Origin: Nilaparvata lugens
Lineage: Eukaryota > Arthropoda > Insecta > Hemiptera > Delphacidae
NCBI RefSeq assembly: GCF_014356525.2
Contig: NC_052510.1
Coordinates: forward strand, 19,077,999-19,141,998
Direction: 5' to 3'
Length of the DNA: 64,000 nucleotides
A model generated the notes under the pieces. The model had not been told where the DNA came from, did not search any database, and saw nothing but the letters and a program-made list of their open reading frames with translations. A program made the position numbers and the translations under genes. Below, piece after piece: positions 9,816 through 20,867 of this stretch (positions are counted from its first letter, which is position 1; every line of letters begins with the position of its first letter).

Positions 9816-10620
9816 TCATAATAATGATCAATTACTTGGACAGCAATGGCGCAACTCTCTTGTTTGTGGATGATACATCCCTGCTGTCATCGGTTGCGGA
9901 CATTCAGCAGGTGTTGGATATGTCAGCGGAACATCTGCAGTCTTTGCGGCGGGCCTAACCCTTTGGTTCCAGATCAACTGCTTCCAGCTGAATGAAAACA
10001 AGACCCAGCATATCATCTGTAGTCCATGAAGAAGTCTGCCTGCTGATCAATACCATTTGAAGGTGCTAGGCTTTGTCTTGGATACAATATTAACCTGGAA
10101 TGATTTCATGCCTTTGTTAGAAGGAATGAAAGAGAAAATGGAAGTTGAATGGGTAAGGAGAGCTAATGAAGCAGAATTTCATCTGCTGTATAAACGGTTA
10201 GAACAGCGGAGTGATGTCAAATCTTATCTAAACTTCGGCTACGATAGAAAAAAGATAAGTTTAATTCTTAAAGCTAGAGGTTCACTCTTCTATCCCAAAT
10301 TTGCGCATGGAAGAGAGGAGAGACAGTGGTTATGTTCCTTATGCAATTTAGCCGAGAAAGAGGATATGCTTCACTTCATGGGTTTTTTCAGATATTGGGG
10401 GGTATCCGAAGAACATGGCTTGGGAAATGTAGACTCCGAGGTTAAGGTTATCGAATGGCTGAACGGGAAGAGTTGGATAGATTGACAGCATTTCTGATAA
10501 AAGGCTTTGCATTTGAGAAAGGATTTGATATTGGAATTCAATTATTAGGCTATGACCGACTCCTGGTAGACAACTTCAAAGGTTATGCCAGTCACCAACC
10601 CAATAATATCAAATATAATA
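9815..10620 (+). pseudogene. Chimeric LINE relic: Jockey/CR1-like RT joined to another LINE tail
   Basis: The plus strand from 9815 reads MINYLDSNGATLLFVDDTSL, a reverse transcriptase catalytic block with a stop near 9958. After a frame change it reads KVLGFVLDTILTWNDF. Near 10110 the homology switches: the rest of the open frame to 10485 (FHLLYKRL, LKARGSLFYP, WLCSLCNLAEKEDMLHFMG) matches the C-terminal zinc-knuckle region of the LINE at 225-1026. Tail sequence in the same family runs to about 10620. The junction gives one open frame of 142 codons (10057-10485) built from two retrotransposon families. Confidence 0.7.
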
Positions 10621-10639
10621 TTTAATTTACACTACAAGA

Positions 10640-11684
10640 CCAGGCATCTCTCTTTTTCCAATGAAGGTCCAGCCGTGGAAAATAGATACAGCACGATACA
10701 TCTAGATGCCATTCAGATGCTTTTGAAATATTCTTCAACGCTGTCTGAATAATAGTAGTTAATGTCCACCGCAAATACATTTACAGGGTGGAAAGTGAAA
10801 TTTTAGACCGAGAAATGTATGTTCCAAGTTTTTAAAGTTATATTAATCATGAAAAGAGTACTTAAAATGAGATGAATCGATCCGATATCTCTCACTAGAA
10901 TTGAACAGCAATCGATAAAAAATTTTTGCTAATTGTGGCCGCCATCTTGAATTTTTCAATGATGACAAATATTTCCGTTGTTTCCATCATCAATATTCTA
11001 GCTTATTCCAGCTAATAGCTTGTTGTAACGAAGAGATTAAGATCATTTGCAAGTCTTAAAAAAGTATATAGATAATCACTATCAGCCTTCGGTTTTGCAA
11101 GCAGCGCCTAATGTGTTATTTTGGTTTACAATGCGACTTGTTTTTATATAAGGATTGATTTTTCTTGACTTTGTATTGTATATTATGTTTGTTATTATGG
11201 CGAAATGAAATTTGATTTGATCTGATCAAAAACAAAAATACCTTGAAATTCAGATTTCCGAAGATATGACTCTTTTTTTAAATTGTAACTCAGTAATCAT
11301 CGAAGTAAGAGATTTCGGAATAATCTTATTTTATTCGAAATTGTATTATCTAAAAGAAAAATGTGAGTAATTTTGTCTGTCCTTTTGCTGGTTTCGGCGG
11401 AAATGACTGAACACTGGAATTGGAACATAATATTAATTTGAAGTTTTTGAAACATTCTGTATTTGGCACAAGGAAATTTTGCATGAAAGAATTGGTTCTA
11501 GACTTCTTCTCTGTATCCAAACAATATATTTAAAAAAATCAGAACTTAAATATATTATTTTGCAAGCACCAATGTACTATGTACATTGACTGGACTACTG
11601 CTTTTTTCGTACTTATGTTTCATATCCCAAATTTCAATAAATATAATTTTGAATCGAATATCTATGAGTGTTGTTCTTTTTCAG
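10640..11684. other. No gene; single MITE arm near 11440-11605
   Basis: AT-rich spacer. The stretch 11440-11605 matches one arm of the palindrome at 27318-27905 and ends ATTGACTGGACT, the terminal motif of the MITE at 20084-20626. The motif GTTATTATGGCG near 11190 resembles a LINE 3' end (weak). A 3' splice site (TTTTTCAG at about 11677-11684) closes the stretch and suggests a non-coding upstream exon of the next gene somewhere to the left. Confidence 0.45.
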
Positions 11685-11694
11685 GTAGACAATA

Positions 11695-11970
11695 ATGGCA
11701 GTAGAATTTGACTTTGATCACCTTCTGCAATTAGACGCACTTGAAGAAGAAGGTAGAAAAGAACTTCTCGCCTTGTTTGAAAATCTGGACGAAGGTGTTA
11801 CACAGAACAATAATGCAGCTCACAAGGAAAAGAACAGTGATAAAAGTGATGAAGAAGTGATCGATATTTTGGAACTTTTCAAAGATATCGATATTGAATC
11901 AATTAACCGACTGGGAAACTGCTCGAATGATGATGGGGAATTATCCGTCAGTGAAAACAAACCAAATTAT
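11695..11970 (+). CDS. Unrecognised acidic-repeat gene, coding exon 1
   Basis: First coding exon of a gene with six exons that join in frame. I do not recognise the protein. The exon probably starts at 11685 after a TTCTTTTTCAG acceptor; the ATG at 11695 (MAVEFDFDHLLQLDALEEEG) follows ten bases later, so an upstream untranslated exon is likely. The 92 codons are strongly acidic. The second half (NSDKSDEEVIDILELFKDID ... ENKPNY) is clearly related to the peptides of exons 2, 3a and 3b. The donor is TAT|GTAAAT at 11971, phase 0. Its equivalents in exons 3a and 3b are TAT|GTGAGT. If unspliced, the frame ends at 12000. Confidence 0.7.
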
Positions 11971-12190
11971 GTAAATGAATCATTAACTCAACTACTATAA
12001 TATTATTTTGGATGGAATTATTAGCTGGATCTTCAAAATCTAATTTTAAACAAATTCTCAAGCTGAAATGATATTTGTAAACAAATTTTAAAATGTCTAT
12101 TAACGCAACCTCTTTCTAATAGAGGCATTGGAGGAGGCTGTGATGAATTGTGTGAAAAAGGCTCTGTGTTAAAGACTGTGGAAATTATCC

Positions 12191-12383
12191 TTAAGCTGCG
12201 TTTACACCAAAGTTATTAACAAAATGTTGATAATTTAATCCTTATAGATTCTATTAGATTGAACATAACTTATCATACACATGATGAACGTATGTGTTTG
12301 TCAAGTTCCGTTCAATCTAATAGAAATTATAAGGATTAAGCTATTAACATTTTGTTAATAACTTTGGTGTAAACGCAGCTTAA
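12191..12383. repeat. Hairpin MITE in intron 1
   Basis: Ends TTAAGCTGCGTTTACACC and its complement, with arms of about 80 bp that include ATTTAATCCTTATA and TCTATTAGATTGAAC on both sides. The whole 193 bp can fold into one hairpin. It sits in the intron between 11970 and 13371. TTAA or TA may be the target duplication; this cannot be resolved from one copy. Confidence 0.8.
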
Positions 12384-13370
12384 AAAACAATCGTTTCTTC
12401 CTCTGTTCTCCTGTAATCTCATTTTTCTTTTACAATAAAATTTATCATTAAGTTTATTTAGTTGATGGATATATTTTACCAACTTGAAATAGATGGGTAA
12501 TCTATGAATATTAAATTTTTCGAAAACGTCAATAGAACTAACGAAATCAAAGCTCCTTTCATGCCTCCGTTGTTAATTATAAAACTTGTGAGGTTTCAGC
12601 ATATATGATTATATTTCCACTGCAGATACACAGTTTTACATAAAGTCAACCATTCAGCTTCATTCCATGTTTCAAATCTTTCAGGAAATTGTAGGGCATT
12701 GTTTTGAAAAAACAAAATGATGGATTAAGTTAATGTAAAAACGAATGTGTTCCAATCGAAATGTGTTTATTGGTAGAAAATTTTGGGCTTTTGCTTGTAG
12801 TTGGGTGAAATATTCTTTTTGTCGTGGAGTTTGAATGAAATTTTAATATTCTTCAATATTGTTGTATATGTCAGTGATTTTATTCTGTGTTAAGAATTTA
12901 ATGGAACTGTAGGGAATTATGAAGTGCATTAGATTTTGAACATAACCTCTATAAAAAGGAATAGGCTGCTTATATTATTTTGGATAGAAACAGTTTTGGG
13001 CGAATAGCTGTTTGTTCATCCAGAGTTTTGTAATCAATTATCGCCAATTAATGAATAAATAAATAGAATACGGTATTGGTACTGGAAACCTCTGTACACT
13101 ATCTTATATGGTAGCATTTCCAGCAACTAAGTTATAAAAGTTTTCATAATTTATCAATAATATAAAGCGATAGTCTTTGAATCACAGTATTGAAAGCTAC
13201 TCGAGTATCTATTGACTGTAATGAATCATCCAAGTCTTATAATTTTTTCCAGTGTTATAATTTTTACTACTGGTATTTTGAATTATCCAACTACCTATAG
13301 TATCAATGTGCTATTTCATTCTGTATTAATGATTCAATAATCGAATTTCTCCCCTCATTTATATTTCCAG

Positions 13371-13502
13371 CAGAAGGGCACTCATACAACTATAGAAAAA
13401 GAGAAGAGTGATAAAAGTGATGGAAACCATTGCGATATCTTCAACAATCTAGACCATAACACATATAGCAAACAAGAAAACTCATCAAAACATCAAAATC
13501 AT
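13371..13502 (+). CDS. Acidic-repeat gene, coding exon 2
   Basis: Acceptor ATATTTCCAG at 13361-13370 and donor CAT|GTAAGTA at 13503. The exon is 132 bp (44 codons, phase 0 to phase 0), so it can be skipped or duplicated without a frame change. The peptide (KEKSDKSDGNHCDIFNNLD ...) is a shortened relative of exons 1, 3a and 3b. There is no stop in the joined frame. Its status as an exon rests on paired splice signals, frame and similarity to its neighbours; there is no transcript evidence here. Confidence 0.65.
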
Positions 13503-13733
13503 GTAAGTAAAAAAAAACTCAACTAAATAAAAATATTATTTGCTACAATGAAGTTGTGTTCACAAACTCAAGTCATAAGTTATGTGTCATCTGTAACCTG
13601 CAGTGTCCAGAATCGATGCAACTTATACTGTTCGAGGGTCCGCAATACAGCGATGTTTTTGAAAGGACGGATTCAAAGATCCAAAGGTTCAAAGAACCTC
13701 ACCCGACAACCGAAGCATATTGTGTGTCCCAAG

Positions 13734-14301
13734 CATAATTATTATTTTTGAAGGGACGGATTCAAGGATCCAAAGGTTCAAAGAACCCTACACGTCAACC
13801 GAAGCTTATTGTGTTTCAAAGTAGTATGTTAGTTAGGCAAACCAATACCTGTGTTCTTTACAAGAACCAGGAGTTCTTCCCTATGCTAACATCCCATTCA
13901 TCACCTGGTTGCTTGTCGCAATCCAGTGTGATGTGCTTGGCAGTCTCTTCAGACTGATTAGTCCTCACTACGTGAGTTTCACTCTTGGCTTTCTTTGAAA
14001 GTCCTCCCGCTGAGGAAGGGGCGGCCAAATTGCCTCTGGGGCCCCTGGTCACCCTCGACTCAGCCTCGTCCCGAATTTGTACCTGGAGTTTCACCCGTCT
14101 CTTGAGTTTTTATCTCTGCCCCTCCGAAACTGCCCTGATGGGGCAGATCTCGTGGGTTTGAAGGCAAGGCAACTTCTGGAGTTGCCTTGGGGTTTCTTTT
14201 AGTCGCCTCCTACGGCAAGCAGGGATACTGTGGGTGAATTCTGGTTTTTAAAACATTCTTGAGTACGATGTTCGACTCAAAGCTCCCCAACCACAGGGGG
14301 C
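13734..14301 (-). mobile_element. Short retroposon, copy A, inside its LINE relative
   Basis: An exact 8 bp duplication GTCCCAAG lies at 13726-13733 and 14302-14309. Read on the minus strand, the element starts at CCCCTGTGGTTGG and ends in an A-rich tail (AAAAATAATAATTATG). Removing it joins two parts of the surrounding LINE 3' region. Inside is a coding remnant, NQSEETAKHITLDC, typical of a LINE C-terminus. It is related to copies B (27942-28500) and C (50607-51434). Confidence 0.8.
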
Positions 14302-14814
14302 GTCCCAAGTATGTTGATTAGGCAAACCAATTCCTGTGTCCTTTACAAGGTCCAGGAGTTTCTTCCCTATACCAACATCCCATTCCTCACCTGGTTGCTT
14401 ACAGCCAAACAGAGCCCTTCTTCTAGCCCCAAGTCTTTCGCAAGTCCAATCGTGTGGAGATGCTTCCTGAAGTGGCCTTGTCCAGTTATCAAGGCAATCA
14501 AATGCTTGACCTGACCTCTACCCAGACTCACCAGCCAGCTGGTGAAGCAAGGGCTTGCGTCTGCCAGCAACCTTTTGCCAAGTGCTTGACCAGGGTGACC
14601 TTGCCATTTCTGTTGATGTAAGTCCCTTTACCATTTGCTTATTGTATGGAAGGCAGTTGTTTGCTTATGCCACAGCTTGGCTCTGGACCAAAGAATGGCA
14701 TACTGGAACCCCGTTTAGCAAGCTCATCTGCACGCTCGTTACCTCCAATGCCTACATGGCCAGGTACCCAACCAAGATCTTAAGATCAGCTGTGCTTTTA
14801 GAATCAAGTTTCTT

Positions 14815-15105
14815 TTTCAGTAATTCTTCAAAATTATATTTTTAATATGTGAATTTTTTCTATTTTAGTTATAATAATTTGAAATATTTCTTCTATGTTT
14901 AGTTTTGAAGCATCTACATTTGAAAATCTACTTTGTGAAAATACTTGAGGACTGAAAATTCTGTTAATTGAAGAACTACAAGACTTAACCTATTTCGGAC
15001 TATGTGTTATCTAAATTTAAAAGAGGAATAGCACAAGATTATTTCATTTTTTTATCTCCCTATCATTTTGATAATGTACTTATTGTATAAATGAATAAAG
15101 ATGCA
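14815..15105 (+). repeat. LINE-tail-like fragment interrupting an RNase H domain
   Basis: Shares blocks with 62085-62245: TTTTGAAGCATCTA, TTTCGGACTATGTGT, AATAGCACAAG and TCTCCCTATCATTTTGAT. Here it ends ATAAATGAATAAAG, like a polyadenylated end. It separates two pieces of the minus-strand RNase H coding sequence, so it is probably a later insertion. The boundaries are approximate. Confidence 0.6.
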
Positions 15106-15852
15106 CAGAGTTGCGTGTTGCAAGCCTGCTGAGTGTATTGTGGCACTCCAATACCAATTTAGACTTGATTTCATTGCCTGACAATCTGACAGGATTACTA
15201 TATGCTTGTCGCAATAGCGTCTGGCAATGCCTATGTTGGCACAAGCCATGGTTACTGAGGAATGTTCCAGTGTTCGCAAACGAAAATGTGATAAGTGTTG
15301 CTAGAGATTATCCTTTGCTATCGAAGAGAGACATTAAACATGTTTTAATATTTTTTCATAAATTGTTGATGAATGGTATGAATAGTATGAATGAATAGTA
15401 AAGGGCTTTCAAAAAAGCAGTTATAATAATTTTCATGGATTTAACAATACTGTAAATGGTAATCATTCATTGAAGCCAAAACTGTGTGAATGTGTTTAAA
15501 TGAAGCAAACCGTTTTAACTGTTCCTACTTTAATAATAATTAGTTTTGATTCAGTAAGTAGTATAATTATTGCTTTGCCAGGGTTATGTGAAGATTTTAT
15601 TTTTTCAAGCCAGTATTGTTAGTTTATTATGAGAATTTGTATTATTTTTCTGTTCTGAATTTATTGTGTGTAATTTTATTTTATTATTGTTTTGTCAAGA
15701 TAAAACTGATTCGATTTTAAATTCAACACAGTTTTTAGCCATAATTCTCCTGTAACTATGAAGTGTTTTCAAGTGTGTAATATGTATACTAGAAATCTTG
15801 CTATAATGTATATTTTCAAAGGAATTTTATTCCTATTCTATTCTATTTCTAG

Positions 15853-16023
15853 CTGAAGGAAAGTCATGCAACCACCGAGGAAGAGAACAGTCCTGAAAGT
15901 GATGGAAACAAGATCGATATTATCGAGTTCTTCAATAATCTAGACCAAAATACTGACATCGAACAAGAAAATTGTAGTAATTCTATTGAAGAAATAACAG
16001 TCAGTGGGAACAATCAAAATTAT
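15853..16023 (+). CDS. Acidic-repeat gene, coding exon 3a
   Basis: Acceptor TTCTATTTCTAG at 15841-15852 and donor TAT|GTGAGTC at 16024. The exon is 171 bp, 57 codons, phase 0 to phase 0. It encodes an acidic peptide with EEENSPESDGNKIDIIEFFN and ending NNQNY, closely matching the second half of exon 1 in spacing and end point. The twin exon 3b lies 1180 bp downstream. If both are used, the protein carries this unit twice in a row. Confidence 0.7.
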
Positions 16024-17032
16024 GTGAGTCAATCATTATCTCAACTAGATAAAAATATTCGCTAGATTATCGGATTATCAAGTTCTACAGTATTTCATAG
16101 TACCTAATAAATTTGATAATACTATTAAAATATGCAAATTCTACTTCTAAATCAGATACACTAAAAATCTAAATTTTACATTAAAAGTCTATCAAATTTC
16201 ATTGTCAGTAAAATCCTATCGTAAAATCTTTAACAAATTAATCAGATCAGATTCTCATTCATTCCATTTACGCTTGATTTATTAGTATAAAATGATATCA
16301 GTGTGCGATTTTTGTGCATGACCACTTCCTATTTGAAAAATAACATTCATTCAAAATGGCGAACCAAAATTTTGTTCAATATTAGGAATGATAGAGATGG
16401 TGCTATCACAAGTCTTTGTTTAGCAAGAGACTGCTTCTAAACTAAGTAAATCAACACTGGTAATTAAACAAGACAGCTAAACTATGTTTTTCAACTACGG
16501 TACCTGATTGAAACTTCAAATCATTGAAAAGTTTTGAGGTTTTTGTAAGAGTAAGAGTCGCGTTGTTTTACAAGTAATCTGACAAAGCAAGCTAAACTGG
16601 GTCAGTCAATTTATATATTATATACCATGCAGAAAATGGTAATCATTCATTGAAGCCAAAACTGTGTGAATGTGTTTAAATGAAGCAAACCGTTTTAACT
16701 GTTCCTACTTTAATAATAATTAGTTTTGATTCAGTAAGTAGTATAATTATTGCTTTGCCAGGGTTATGTGAAGATTTTATTTTTTCAAGCCAGTATTGTT
16801 AGTTTATTATGAGAATTTGTATTATTTTTCTGTTTTGAATTTATTGTGTGTAATTTTATTTTATTATTGTTTTGTCAAGATAAAACTGATTCGATTTTAA
16901 ATTCAACACAGTTTTTAGCCATAATTCTCCTGTAACTATGAAGTGTTTTCAAGTGTGTAATATGTATACTAGAAATCTTGCTATAATGTATATTTTCAAA
17001 GGAATTTTATTCCTATTCTATTCTATTTCTAG

Positions 17033-17203
17033 CTGAAGGAAAGTCATGCAACCACCGAGGAAGAGAACATTCCTGAAAGTGATGGAAACAAGATCGATAT
17101 TATCGAGTTCTTCAATAATCTAGACCAAAATACTGACATCGAACAAGAAAATTGTAATAATTCTATTGAAGAAATAACAGTCAGTGGGAACAATCAAAAT
17201 TAT
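17033..17203 (+). CDS. Acidic-repeat gene, coding exon 3b (recent duplicate)
   Basis: Same splice signals and length as exon 3a. Only two bases differ within the exon and both change the protein: Ser to Ile in the EEENSP block (ENIP here) and Ser to Asn after the cysteine (NCNN here). No silent change was seen. The frame is open, so the copy is probably usable. With so few differences, selection cannot be judged. Confidence 0.7.
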
Positions 17204-18128
17204 GTGAGTCAATCATTATCTCAACTAGATAAAAATATTCGCTAGATTATCGGATTATCAAGTTCTACAGTATTTCATAGTACCTAATAAATTGATAATA
17301 CTATTAAAATATGCAAATTCTACTTCTAAATCAGATACACTAAAAATCTAAATTTTACATTAAAAGTCTATCAAATTTCATTGTCAGTAAAATCCTATCG
17401 TAAAATCTTTAACAAATTAATCAGATCAGATTCTCATTCATTCCATTTACGCTTGATTTATTAGTATAAAATGATATCAGTGTGCGATTTTTGTGCATGA
17501 CCACTTCCTATTTGAAAAATAACATTCATTCAAAATGGCGAACCAAAATTTTGTTCAATATTAGGAATGATAGAGATGGTGCTATCACAAGTCTTTGTTT
17601 AGCAAGAGACTGCTTCTAAACTAAGTAAATCAACACTGGTAATTAAACAAGACAGCTAAACTATGTTTTTCAACTACGGTACCTGATTGAAACTTCAAAT
17701 CATTGAAAAGTTTTGAGGTTTTTGTAAGAGTAAGAGTCGCGTTGTTTTACAAGTAATCTGACAAAGCAAGCTAAACTGGGTCAGTCAATTTATATATTAT
17801 ATACCATGCAGAAAATTGAATCTATTAACAGAAATGTGCATTATTTGAAGAATTTGCAGCATTATACTTTTTCAACTGTTAAATCGCAATTTATTACTGT
17901 TCAAGTTGAAATTTTTTCAACTTTTGAATGTCAACATTCAATACCATTCTAATATTCCAATCATGATTGATTGGTCAGTTTAATAAATCTTTGGATAATT
18001 AGGAAAATATTAGTCAATTGGTCAAGTTATTTTACAATAACTAACAATGCTTGCTGACAATAATTAACTAACTTTCAATGACTAACAAATCCCATGCAAA
18101 GGTGACTCATGCTTTTTATATTTTTCAG

Positions 18129-18324
18129 GTTCCAACTCCATGTCAGAGGTGTGAGGCTCAAGGCAAAACCTATATGAAGGAATTGATGTTCCTCAACCAA
18201 AAACAGGCTTTTTATGCCTGTAAAAATGCCTCGTGTGTTGAAGAAGATAATATTAGAGTAATAAAATCCAACTTTTGGGAAAAACAGCTTAATGCGGATG
18301 ATCTTGAACGCCTCAATTTGCCTG
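18129..18324 (+). CDS. Acidic-repeat gene, exon 4, zinc-ribbon-like
   Basis: Acceptor TATTTTTCAG at 18119-18128. The donor is set at CCTG|GTTGGT (18325) because one leftover base plus GT from the next exon completes a glycine codon and keeps the frame. The 65 codons hold CQRC and CKNASC in a C-x2-C-x22-C-x4-C arrangement, which could bind zinc, followed by a helical stretch (NFWEKQLNADDLERLNLPG). This is the most conserved-looking part of the protein. I could not name the family. The alternative donor four bases downstream would break the frame. Confidence 0.75.
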
Positions 18325-19251
18325 GTTGGTATACAATTTTTCTTATTTTTATTTTGCTAAAAATACGGAATCAATACTATACTACATTCTTCTATAATAC
18401 TATAATCAATAGAAAACATTCCATAAATTCTTTCAAGACATTACTATTTGAGTATTAATGAAACTTATTCTTGAAATTTCTTGTTTACAAAAGACCTGTG
18501 TGCCTCTGTGTGGCATTCTTTCTTATACAAGAGAATAATTCTCAAAAATAGGGAATATTTTATCATTCATCTTGTAAAGCAACTCTTTCAAAATATATTC
18601 CATTCAATCACATCCCGAACGAGCTCATCGGTGAACTTATTAAATTTGCCATAAATATTAAAAACTGGATACTACAAAATAATAGTACTTTTTTCTTAAT
18701 ACGGTACTGTATGAGATATATATTTTTCAATTTTTAAAACTATTAATTCACAATCAATAGCAGTTCGGTTATGTTCAATATGCTTTCTATTGTTTGTACA
18801 GTAAAATTCCATTTTAAATAATTATAGCTTAAGAAGAGGTGAACAAGTGATTCACTTGCCATTTAGCTATTTAGAATAGTAATTATTGTTTTTGTCCAAC
18901 TGTCACAACTTTGTATTATTTTTGTTAAAATAAATTGAATTGAAATTAGATTGAATCACAGTTACATATTTGAGAACATAGATAGAACTCGAGGATTATT
19001 GACTGAGAAACAAAAAACAAAAGGAATTATACAAGTACCTATTTATTACAAGAGTAAAATATTTTCCACATATTTATTCCATTCACAAACTAATTGAACG
19101 AGCGTTAGCGATTCCTGACTCTTGGTTCACTCAAGGCCAAAGTGCTTGTGATTTAGTCAGCTGGATTTAATTGCATGCTATTTCTATTTTTGAGGAGTAT
19201 CTAAATTTCAAAATGCATAATAATAATTATACATTCTATAATACATTCAAT

Positions 19252-20867
19252 TAGTGATGTGAAATTTCCGGGAATTTAAGATCGAGGAAATATTCCTAGG
19301 GAATTTAAGGGAAATATTCTCAAAAATCATAAATTCTCGGAAATTTATGGGATTTTAAGGAAATTTATGTTTTTTTTCATAAAGACGTTTTTTGTTACAC
19401 ATGGTCTCAATCACCTGTTATACAACAGATTTATGTAAGAGATATAAGGATGAATAACTTTTAAATTGTAGTAAGTTCAAAGAAAACAGTATTTTGAAGC
19501 TCATAGACTGAAAGGAGAAATGAGCACTCAATAAATCATTCAATTGCATGTAAATCATGAATCATGAATGCCTGTAAATCAGGTAAACAAAGTCAACAAA
19601 AGTATTGAGTGTAATTTAAATTTAATTGCATGATGTTATTCAATTTCTCCGCACAAAAATAATTGACCCCCTAAATAAAGATTAGAGTAGAATATAAACC
19701 CAAAAATTAGAAATTATAAAATACAGCAAAATAGGCTAAACTAAAACAAGGAGCATACTCGAGTTTAATTCAGTATTAAAAAAGAAAATAATTCCACAGC
19801 TCACAACCTTTCAAGAGTCATTGAGGCTCACTTAACTTGTAATAAGATACTAGACCAGACAACGAATGCTCAAAACGATATAGAGGAAATGTTTGGAGCA
19901 CAATTTTTGACCTCGCAGTCCTTTTAAGGAGAGTGAGGGGGTAAGCATGTAAAAAGTCCTCACTCCTACCACACTCAACACTAAAACTACTATAAAAATT
20001 TATGGAAAGCATAAAATGATGAAATAATACATTAAATTGAAGAGAATTGTATGCTCTTCAACTCACTGTCTCTTAAATACTCCTATAGTCCAGTCAATGA
20101 AAGATTATAGTGGAAAAAATTTGGAACACAATTTTTGACCCCGTAGCTCTTCTTTTAAGGATAGTAAGGGAGTAATCATATTTAAAGTCCTCAATCCTAC
20201 CCCCTGTGTAAAAAAATTACATTTTTTATGCATTGTTGTTGAGTAATAAGCCCTGAAAGTGCAAAAAGTTGGATGAATGTCCTTTCAAAGATTTTACATC
20301 TTTAAAAGTGAATATCTCAAAAACTAAAGAAGATATCACAAAACTCTACTGTACAAAACTTTTAGGGGATTTATCTAGCTTCATTTTTACTCAGCCATGT
20401 CGCTGAAATGCTTTGTTTACCAAAAATTTCCGAAAGGCGCATATTGTTCAAGATATATGCAAAAAACAAAATATGGCACTTTCAAACCACCCCCACCACC
20501 TTAGCACAGGGGGTAGGAGTGAGGACTTTTGATACGTTTACCCCCTTACTACCCTTAAAAGAGCTACGGGGTCAAAAATTGTGTTTCAAAATTTTTTCTC
20601 TATAATCTTTCATTGACTGGACTATACGATTATTTAAAATACAGTGAGTGAGTGAGCAAAAACAGGCTCAAAGAATGATGATTTATTGATTATATTAATG
20701 TAAAATATGAGTGGGATTGATCAATTTCAATCATTTTTAAGACAATTTTATAAATTCCCTCAAGTTTCCATAAATTCCCAAAATTTCTTGGCCTCGGAAA
20801 TATTCACGAAAATATTGCCAAATCATAAGTTCCTTCCCACTGGGAATATTCCCGATCCACATCATTG
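19252..20867. mobile_element. hAT-like element without transposase
   Basis: An exact 8 bp duplication CATTCAAT lies at 19244-19251 and 20868-20875, the length known for hAT elements. The ends are inverted: TAGTGATGTG on the left and CAATGATGTG read inward from the right, with GGGAATATTCCC-type subterminal sequence on both sides. The 1616 bp hold no transposase frame. The MITE at 20084-20626 is nested inside, and 19848-19980 resembles one arm of that MITE. It lies in intron 4 of the acidic-repeat gene. Confidence 0.75.
20084..20626. repeat. MITE with AGTCCAGTCAATGAAAG termini
   Basis: The left end TATAGTCCAGTCAATGAAAG is the exact complement of the right end. The arms of about 120 bp (20084-20212 and 20502-20626) share AATTTTTGACCCCGTAGCTC and the 3' neighbouring blocks. 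TA at both edges fits a Tc1/mariner-type target. The middle is unique and non-coding. Confidence 0.75.

Larger units (their letters stand above)
13655..15280 (-). mobile_element. LINE with RNase H domain, interrupted twice
   Basis: Read on the minus strand. Near 15279-15117 comes an RNase H piece (HIVILSDCQAMKSSLNW). After an interruption, DLGWVPGHVGIGGNERADEL at about 14780-14720 ends that domain. RGQVKHLIALITGQGHFRKH follows near 14520-14460, the C-terminal block of R1/I-type LINEs with a terminal RNase H. The 3' untranslated part continues to 13655 with an A-rich end. It is interrupted by a plus-strand repeat (14815-15105) and by a retroposon related to its own 3' end (13734-14301). It lies in intron 2 of the acidic-repeat gene. 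Confidence 0.75.
15454..17814 (+). repeat. Tandem duplication of 1.18 kb carrying one exon
   Basis: 15454-16633 and 16634 to about 17814 are direct repeats with an offset of 1180 bp. I count only about four differences: C/T near 15656, G/T and G/A inside the exon, and a one-base deletion near 17292. Each copy holds intron, a complete 171 bp exon with its splice sites, and more intron. The very high identity means a recent event, or an assembly of two alleles in tandem. Confidence 0.9.
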
